The position numbers and the translations under genes are program-made. The notes below the pieces were generated by a model. That model ran no database searches. It worked only from the letters and a program-made list of their open reading frames with translations, and was not told the origin of the DNA. Of a stretch of 14,868 nucleotides of DNA, positions 8,775 to 14,868 are shown piece by piece. This DNA comes from Scedosporium boydii (taxonomy: Eukaryota; Ascomycota; Sordariomycetes; Microascales; Microascaceae): positions 1 to 14,868 of the forward strand of contig NJFT01000411.1 of NCBI GenBank assembly GCA_002221725.1. Reading direction: 5' to 3'. Position 1 is the stretch's first letter; the number at the start of each line of letters is the position of its first letter.

Positions 8775-9414
8775 CTTCCCTGGGTTGGGCAATTTTCTCA
8801 TCCGTCTTCTGCGTCTCCCCCTTTAGCTTACTCTTCAACATTTCAAACGTACTCTGCTTCTTCTTCTTCTTTTTCAACTCACCCCCTGCCGCCCCCTCCT
8901 TCTCCTCATCGCTACTGGAATCCTCACTATCGGAATCATCCCCATCCCACACGTCCACCTCAATGCACCTACACCCCCTCAACAACACATTCTTATACGC
9001 CGCCGTACTCGAATCGCTCGACAGTTGATTTCCCGTAAGGTACGTATTATGACTCGAGCTAATAAAATACGCCGCAAGTGGCCACGACAGATCTTCCTCT
9101 TTAGGCGGAGCCGTCAATGCCGTGGCCGACGACGTCATGTACTTGACGAACCCTTCAAAATCGAGTCCCCCACCTCCTTCAGAAGCTGCGAGAAGGCTCG
9201 TTGGTATGGCGGTGCCGCCTTCGCGCTGGATCTCCGTGCAAAAGGCCGAGAGCTGCTCGGCCGTCCAGGGCTGATCCGTGCCGCCGCTGCGGGCCGCGAA
9301 GATGGTTTTGAGGTGGGTGAGGAGCGTTTGGTTGAGGGAGTCGACGACGCGGATGGTTTCGCTGTTGCCGCCGCCGGCGAGCTGGGCGGGGTCGGGCAGG
9401 AGGGAGGAGGCCAT
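7308..9414 (-). CDS. Phosphoinositide-specific phospholipase C (delta-type, no PH domain), 666 aa
   Basis: Exons 9414-7920 and 7813-7308 (1495+506 = 2001 nt). It hydrolyses PI(4,5)P2 to IP3 and diacylglycerol at membranes. Order of parts: degenerate EF-hand-like region about 30-95; X domain about 112-310 with FISSSHNTYLTGNQ (catalytic H122, Ca ligand N123), CIEVDVWDG (E152, D154), VLHGYTLT (second His H251) and VIVSLEVHC (E285); substrate lysines in NKIIVKVKY (K332, K334); Y domain about 380-497 with SSNLDPAPFWRKGIQVVALNW; then the C2 domain about 515-666 (LDLSIEVLAGQNIPLP, RPYVKVEIHV, VRFTVRDDEF). The X domain is interrupted at about 158-245 by an acidic Asp/Ser/Glu stretch, a KKKKKK run and nine alanines. 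A second Ala-rich stretch (366-379) lies in the X-Y linker. The start has A at -3 (AAAATGG). All key catalytic residues are present, so it should be active and calcium-dependent. It matches fungal plc-1-like proteins. Confidence 0.93.
7814..7919 (-). other. PI-PLC intron (106 nt)
   Basis: Donor GTCAGT, branch-like GACTCAC, acceptor TTACAG, phase 1 in the Gly codon of KPEG|YRMKKP. It lies between the Y and C2 domains. It has no stop in the upstream frame; see findings for the consequence of retention. Confidence 0.87.
8278..8295. repeat. GGC trinucleotide run (6 units)
   Basis: Six GGC units on the plus strand encode alanines on the minus strand in the X-Y linker of the PI-PLC. They are followed by imperfect GCAGTAGCGGCAGCA that extends the Ala-rich stretch. 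Confidence 0.85.
8745..8771. repeat. (CAG)9 microsatellite coding poly-Ala
   Basis: Nine perfect CAG units on the plus strand read as GCT codons on the minus strand, giving nine alanines (about residues 216-224) in the X-domain insert of the PI-PLC. A pure trinucleotide run such as this is likely to vary in length between strains without changing frame. Confidence 0.92.
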
Positions 9415-10445
9415 TTTGGAGTCGAATCTGAGAGTTATAGAGGGGAATTGAGTTTTTCTGATCTTTTCTAGCTTGTGCAGAGGACTGGGATTTTTCGCAG
9501 GCTATGTAAGGAGAGGATAGTTTGGAGTCTTGGGAAAAGGGGGTTTGTTAAATGGATGAGAGAGTACGAAGTGGTGGCAGCCGTAGCAGGCAGGTGTGAA
9601 TGGTATTGAACTTGGGTAAGGTGGGGTCAAGCAGAGAGGGTCTTTGAGAGTCTTGGAGGGTCTTGGTGAAGTTCAGCTGGAGAGCTTCAGGAGATTGAGG
9701 GGTAGCTGCAGATAGAGAAGGAGCGATCTAGGATGCTTCTTACTTGAGGGCAATCGCCGACCTCAGAACCCCCTTCAACATGGATAACGCCTCAGTTAAT
9801 ACGAAGTAAAGACTGAAAAACGAATAGAAACACTCTAAAAAAGAACTCGCAGAAACCTAAAACACCCCCCACTCCAGGACGACTTGGCTTCCAGCAGCCC
9901 AGCCAAGGAATAGCTCCCAAGGAGGGGTAAAACCTCCCGAGTTGTCGAACCAGATCAAGGGGAGAGCTTTTTAGCGCGTGGCTCAGAGGGCGGAAATGGT
10001 CGCTAGAGCTGCAAGGTTAGAGGCAACTGAAAATCAATGGTTCTTAGTGACAGGACGGGTAGGTTGAGAAACAAAAAGCGTCGAGAAGTTCGGGTGGGTC
10101 TAGATCTACATAATAATCAAGACAAAGGTCTGGCGGCCTCCAGAAGGTGAGATTGAAACAATGAACATTCCATTGCGCATGCACAGGGGAACTGCAAGGA
10201 TGACAATTCCAGGCAGCTTCCGTGGAAGTTGGTTGTAACAAAGTACAGATCCGCACGCCTCCACGAAATGATGAACCCAAGCTCAGCTGTCGACCCATCT
10301 TTGGTTCGGGTTGATCCCATGTCGTCACTGCGCGGGAGGGATTCATTTGGACCCCTGCTTCGTGCCGTGTTCCTGCCCGACTTTTTGATTTGTCCCAAGA
10401 GACGTCCTAAGCATCATGGGCTGAACATGCGGTCTCCGGCTCGTC
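9415..10445. other. PI-PLC upstream region, no gene
   Basis: Contains the expected promoter and leader of the PI-PLC gene. The plus strand is purine-rich near 9420-9760, so the coding strand is CT-rich close to the start. Two TACGAAGT-type motifs occur (AGTACGAAGTGG near 9563 and ATACGAAGTAAA near 9799). Frames at 10044-10398 lack recognisable features. Confidence 0.5.
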
Positions 10446-10470
10446 TTACTTCGTACCTCGTACGAAGTAA
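10446..10470. repeat. Perfect inverted repeat, 11-bp arms, 3-nt loop
   Basis: Arms TTACTTCGTAC and GTACGAAGTAA are separated by CTC. The right arm with its flank (ACCTCGTACGAAGTA, 10455-10469) recurs exactly at 3902-3916, and shorter TACGAAGT relatives occur elsewhere in the window. It lies in intergenic DNA between the CLC 3' end and the PI-PLC promoter. It could be a protein-binding palindrome, a mobile-element remnant or a hairpin; no function is assignable. Confidence 0.85.
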
Positions 10471-11087
10471 TAACATCGATTCCATTGCCCAGATATGGAA
10501 CCTTCGATCAAGGGTAAATGAGCCCGGATATCGACAACTGCAGGTGCATAGCTCCTTATTTAATAGACACCGTCTTACTGTATCCAGATTATATTTCAGT
10601 CCAACGCAACCCGTCCACTTGGGCCGAAGTTTATAAACCACCTGTGACAAAAAATGATCAATGATAATGCCTCCCTCACAGCCTGCCCTATATCTAACAG
10701 ATCCATCCTATCAAAACAAAGTAAAATAAAATATACTGGAAAAAATAGAGATATGCAACTTGTCCTCCTCTTCCACTTTTTCCACTATTATGTTTGCCAA
10801 CTATCCAACTTCGATATCAAAAACTGCAAGAGAGCTAATCCGAATGTCGCCGTCTAATGCAAAAAATTCATATATATGAGTAATCTCTCAATTCCCCTCG
10901 AACATGCGAACGGCCGTTTTCGAGGCTTTAACAAGAACCTCCGCTTGTCGTATTAGTTTCGTCGTCGGCGTGAGGGTTAATGCGTATAAATAAGTTCGGC
11001 TGTGTGACGTAGGCCACTTTTCTGCCCGCGGCAGGTGTATAGTATAGTGAAAGAACGAAAACGAAACGACTAGGTCGGCTCAAGGGG
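10471..11087. other. CLC 3' flank, AT-rich, no gene
   Basis: About 620 bases downstream of the CLC stop codon. The stretch 10640-10880 is AT-rich (AAAATAAAATATACTGG, TATATATGAG). The CLC 3' UTR and poly(A) site should be in its right part. No supported ORF, RNA gene or longer repeat. Confidence 0.5.
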
Positions 11088-14049
11088 TTAACTTCCCCCA
11101 TGTTGCTCTTGGAGAAGCTCCCTCATATACTTGACAAAAGACTTCTTGTGGGTCTGCAATGCATCGTCAGTACGCACGCCCGTTGCCAGATGTTCACTTT
11201 CTCAACTTACCATTCCCGCGTACTTGCCATCCCGGAGTACGCATATATACCGCAACCCCAACTTTGAGAAACACTCATACACCAAGTCCATCGGACTATG
11301 AATATCTAGCGCGACAGGGGCCTGCAACAAAGTTAGAACCACAACTACAAATACACCCGGAGAAGTTAAAAACTCACTGGGTCAATATAAGGCGTAAAGT
11401 CGGTCGGATCAACCTCTCCATCATCCTCATCAATCCTCGGCACATTCGCCATCAGACACAAACTCGTCTCCTCATCCGGCAAGTTATCCAAAGCGTACTC
11501 GAGATCTGGCGCCGGGATGAGCCCCACGAGTACGTCATTCCTCAGGATGGGCAGACCGCCGTCGAGCTCGCCGGCGCGGTGTAGCACCGTCAACTTGGAG
11601 CGGAGATCGGTGGCGGGTACGAGGGGTGAGTTGGTGATGTCGATGACGCGCTCGCGGCGGACACGGGGGACGATTGTCGCGAGGTCGGATGTGAAGATGG
11701 GCTTGTGCTTGATGTCAAGGAAGGGGTACGAGTTCATATTTGTGAGTAGATCCTGCAAGGAGGGGTCAATGTTAACGAAACGAACAGCTATCGAATACGT
11801 CAAAGTCCAGAAAAGAAAACTTACATAAATACTGTTCGGTTCAATGCCATCAGCCGTCCACTTCGCCACAAGAATAGCAAGCGAAAATGGCAACACGTAA
11901 TCAAGACTTCCAGTAAGTTCAAACAGAATAACAGCAAGCGTCAGCGACAACCGCGTAACGCCGCACATCATCGATCCGGCCGCAATGAGGCCATACACGC
12001 CCGGCTGGATACACGTGCCTTCTCCGCTCCTCGCGCACGCCGCCCAGATGGGCACGTCGGGAAACCGAAAGACAACCCACTGCACCATGTGTCCGATGAG
12101 CCGGCCCAACAGACCGCCGACGACCATGGACGGCATGTAGATACCCGCGGGGACCTTGATACCAAAAGTGATGGTAGTCAGGAAGCCCTTGATGAGGAAC
12201 GCCGCGAAAAGGCTCGCCACCACGGGCGGGATGTCTTCGATCCTCGAAGGGCAGAGGCCAAGCTGGTCCCTATCCGCGTCGTCGGGGTCGCACGGAGATG
12301 CGGCATTGAGTAGCAACTTGGCGACGGGCAGGTGAGTAAAGACGTTCCAGTAGCTCATGAGACCCGTCACGAGGGCCACGAGGGCCACCTCGAGCATGGG
12401 GTAGTTTTTAATGATCTTGATTCTCCTGAACGACTTGGCCCAGTACTTGGAGGCTTTGATGAAAAACGCACCCGCGGCGCCGCAGATGATGCCAACCATG
12501 ATGAAGCTGCCGAGCTCGAACCACTCCCAGTCGACGGCGTAGCGTACCTGGAACATGACAATCTTATGTGTGCCGTAAGGGTTTAGAAACTTGAGCGTTA
12601 GGCAGGCAATGATGCAGCAGAAGAAAGATCGGAAAAGCGTCTTGGCAGGGAAGTAGTACGACACTTCCTCGAGACCAAAGAGGACACCTCCGAGCGGGGC
12701 GCCAAAAGCGACGGCGACACCGGCCGAGGCAGCAGCAGAGAGCACCTCTCTGCGCTTGGCATCGTTATGGTCGTACTTTGAGAACAGACGGCAGGCAATG
12801 TTGCCAACACAAGCTGCAATATGAACGTAGGGGCCTTCCTTACCCAAGCTGAGGCCGGACGCAACGGCAAAGATCAGGGCTGCCGTCTTCACTAGGAGAG
12901 TCTTGAGGCCGAGAAAACCGTGCAGGACGAAACCGCTGAGAATGACGCGCACTTCGGCGACACCGCTTCCGGCGGCTGAGTAGTACACCATCGGCGGAGA
13001 TTCCTTGGTCTCAATTACCCGCCTAGGGCTGTGTACTTCGTCGCTGTTGGCCATACTCGGTGGGCTGTCAGCCGCGAGGTTCTCGTCGAGGGTCGATAAT
13101 TGATACGCGGAAGGAACGATGGTTTTAGTGGTGAGCGTCAACACACATGCCGCACAAGCAAACAGAATGACTAGAGCAAGATATATGGCAAACTCCGTCC
13201 AAAGCTCCCCAAACGGATGGGCTCGAAGGGCCTCTGACCATGTCCTCCAGGCCGTGCAAGGGCCGTGAGGGCAGCATTTCTATGGAGGGATTAGCCAAAA
13301 GAGCGCCCTTTGGGGGAGGACGACGTTCGGATTCGCATCCCGCATCTAGATTGTGAATTGGCTTACCGCTTCACTAATAAAGAAGCCCTTTGTGCAGTAT
13401 CCATCCTTCCAGTCAAACGCAGTCGACTCCGACACGTTGACAATATAGGCAGCAACGGCTATCAAAAAGCCGCTTAACGCACTCAGGATCCAGCCCTGAG
13501 ATGCATCCCAAGTAGCAAATATCCGGCCCCAGAGGTCTCTCCGGCTCCGGAGAGCCTTGACTCGGTGGGCGTCGGCAATGTTGTCGTGGACCCAGTCGGT
13601 CGAGGTAAACTGATCGTACCACACGCGCTCGTCGGCGTATCCGGTGCTCTTGGTCTCGTTCGTCGACTCCTGGCGGTCGGAGAGGGCTTGGATAAGGCGC
13701 TGGCCCCACGACGGGTGTCTGCTGTGGTGTCTGACACTTCTTATACTCCCACCTACTCGAGCACACTATGTTTAGTTCGTGTTCCATCGCGCATAATAGC
13801 AACTAGGTCGAGGTTGTTCGGTTCGTTGGTCTTACCGGCATAGCTTTGATTTCTTGTAAAAGTAGGATGCGCACTATTCTGTCGCGGCGAGACATAGCCG
13901 CTCTGTAATCTCCGCGATCGTGTTACGGTTAGGAGTGGTGTTTGTTCCGTGTCCCCGGACGAGTTGTGTCTGTGGAGGTTCCGGGTGTGCTGTCGACGCT
14001 GAGTTATGGGTGAGGTCGGCACTGAGACGCCGTGATTAGACTCCTCCAT
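11088..14049 (-). CDS. CLC-family chloride transporter (Gef1/CLC-3-7-like), six exons, 868 aa
   Basis: Exons 14049-13836, 13752-13367, 13279-11825, 11752-11378, 11321-11211 and 11153-11088 sum to 2607 nt in phase. It is a membrane protein of endomembranes (vacuole/Golgi in known Gef1 relatives) that moves chloride. The N-terminal cytosolic tail of about 145 residues is followed by the first helix (GWILSALSGFLIAVAAYIV) and the CLC core. GSGVAEV (304-310) is the chloride site, with the selectivity Ser S305. GKEGPYVH holds the gating glutamate E348, and LEEVSYYFP holds the proton glutamate at E405. Their spacing (57) equals that in CLC-5, which supports 2Cl-/H+ exchange rather than a channel. 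KVPAGIYMPSM is the helix N motif. Two CBS domains follow: the first in exon 4 (KPIFTSDL to DLEYALDNL), the second mainly in exons 5-6 (DIHSPMDLVYECFSKLGLRY, HKKSFVKYMREL). The start codon lies in CCACCATGG, an excellent context. Without the two small 3' exons the second CBS domain would be lost. Confidence 0.93.
11154..11210 (-). other. CLC intron 5 (57 nt)
   Basis: Donor GTAAGT, branch TACTGACG, acceptor TTGCAG, phase 0. It joins KYAGM to THKKSFVKYM. The length is a multiple of three, but it has an early in-frame stop (GTA AGT TGA). Confidence 0.87.
11322..11377 (-). other. CLC intron 4 (56 nt)
   Basis: Donor GTGAGT, branch TTCTAACT, acceptor TTGCAG, phase 0 between CCA and GCC. It separates the region between the two CBS domains from most of CBS2. 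Retention gives a stop after three codons. Confidence 0.88.
11753..11824 (-). other. CLC intron 3 (72 nt, stopless, multiple of three)
   Basis: Donor GTAAGT, branch-like GTTAACAT, acceptor TTGCAG, phase 0. Splicing joins EPNSIY to DLLTNMNSYPFLD, as in related CLC proteins. The intron itself is open in frame for 24 mostly hydrophobic residues beginning VSFLFWTLTY. Confidence 0.85.
13280..13366 (-). other. CLC intron 2 (87 nt)
   Basis: Donor GTAAGC, branch GGCTAATC, acceptor CCATAG, phase 0. Joins FFISEA to KCCPHGPCTAW, the conserved luminal Cys-rich loop between the first two helices. Confidence 0.87.
13753..13835 (-). other. CLC intron 1 (83 nt)
   Basis: Donor GTAAGA, branch GAACTAAAC, acceptor GAGTAG, phase 1 in a Gly codon. 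Joins NQSYAG to GSIRSVRHHSR. The nearer CATAG acceptor would put a stop into the exon, so GAGTAG is preferred. Confidence 0.8.
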
Positions 14050-14080
14050 GGTGGGTATATAGAGTTATGGAATACTCGAT

Positions 14081-14092
14081 GTATATATATAA
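14081..14092 (-). promoter_or_regulatory. TATA-like tract upstream of CLC
   Basis: TTATATATATAC on the coding strand, about 32-43 bases before the start codon. If it is a functional TATA box the leader would be almost absent, so it may only be an AT-rich leader segment, with the true start sites further upstream. Confidence 0.25.
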
Positions 14093-14868
14093 GCAAGGGG
14101 TTTAAGCTCGAGTCGCGGTCGGATAGTTTGGTGAGTTTCGAGCGGGTAATCGCCGCTGGTCGGGTTCGTTTTACGGAGGTCGAGGTAGACAGGCGTGGTA
14201 GACGACGAGAAAGGGGAAGAGGTGGGTGCTGAGCCCCCTTGAGCTATGCTAGTATCATGGAAGACAAGTGGAACTGGATCAAATCGAGGTAGACAAAGTA
14301 TGCATAGAGATACTCGGTTACTAGCAGGGACAAAGGCGGCGGCACAACGACTACGTCTTAGCTCGATCGTGTCGCGATACGTTCCATCAAGGTTGAGCTA
14401 CTCGAGATAACTCGACTATTGAGCGACACAAGTAACGCAAAGGAAGGAAAGGATCGCGCTCGGTTATCGTTGAACGGTCGGGATTACACAGGGGTGAGGG
14501 CGAAGGAAGGGCGAGGCGTCGGCTGTGCCTTTGACGAATCGGCGCGGTCTTGACCTAGTGGGTGAGGCCGTAGGCCTCCTTGATGTTTTAAGGCGTCGGC
14601 TTGGGTTTTGGAGAAACCGCGCTTCCGTGTAGCCTCCGTCTAGCTTTTGCCGATGTTGTCAGAAGCTGGAAGGCAGCCCAGGGTATGGAAGAGGTGAGAA
14701 TCTACGAATTATGGCGGAAAGGTGGAGGAAATGAAGGACTAGTACGGAAGCCTGTAGCGATTTTGTAACTTTTGAAATTTTTCGACCTCGACCCCTCGAA
14801 TTTTTACTAGAACTACCCCAAGCTGTACAGTTTCCTTAGGTAATAAGAATATTTGAAGTACTTCAGTA
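14093..14868. other. CLC upstream region, no gene seen
   Basis: About 780 bases to the window end with no supported gene. It should contain the CLC promoter. A 12-base direct repeat TCGAGGTAGACA occurs at 14180-14191 and 14284-14295. A 12-bp palindrome TGAAGTACTTCA lies at 14854-14865. The plus-strand frame at 14032-14232 is low-complexity and has no recognisable motif. Confidence 0.5.

Noticed and set aside
10229..10636. 135-codon plus-strand frame spanning the hairpin
   Set aside because: Runs through the inverted repeat, has no recognisable motif, and no splice-linked partner was found.
13483..13802. Alternative minus-strand frames in the CLC 5' region
   Set aside because: The in-phase splice of intron 1 gives a continuous CLC N-terminus, so these frames are by-products.

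Overview
The window looks like nuclear DNA of a filamentous ascomycete (Pezizomycotina, probably Sordariomycetes). The genes are compact, with short introns of 56-106 nt that have GTRNGT-type donors, CTAAC-like branch sites and YAG acceptors. The protein families are typically fungal: a 2EXR protein, a GPI-anchored PLC-like phosphodiesterase, a fungal HNH_2 protein, a delta-type PI-PLC lacking a PH domain, and a Gef1/CLC-type chloride transporter. All five genes I can support lie on the minus strand, so transcription runs right to left. Genus-level assignment is not possible from the sequence alone.

Layout from left to right: a 23-nt poly-C run at the very edge; a 363-aa 2EXR-type protein (147-1238); a secreted, probably GPI-anchored PI-PLC X-like protein (1659-2762); a gene-poor stretch of about 2.7 kb (2763-5432) with a pyrimidine-rich leader and two diverged copies of a short repeat that differ almost only by transitions; a three-exon HNH protein of 376 aa (5433-6714); a short AT-rich spacer; a two-exon PI-PLC of 666 aa with EF-like, X, Y and C2 regions (7308-9414); a spacer of about 1.7 kb with a perfect 11-bp inverted repeat (10446-10470); a six-exon CLC transporter of 868 aa (11088-14049); and an upstream region with no recognised gene to the window end.

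The exon models come from joining reading frames at splice sites whose phases agree exactly (totals divisible by three, with family-typical residues restored at each junction). Functionally, the PI-PLC makes IP3 and DAG, and the CLC protein keeps both the gating and proton glutamates expected of a 2Cl-/H+ exchanger of endomembranes. Both can be linked to calcium and vacuolar ion homeostasis, but nothing shows that they are co-regulated. No gene cluster, CRISPR, complete transposon or convincing new system was found. The most interesting points are two introns whose retention would leave long open frames (one a stopless 72-nt intron in the CLC gene, one that would swap the PLC C2 domain for a basic tail), the transition-rich repeat pair, and a dispersed TACGAAGTA motif.
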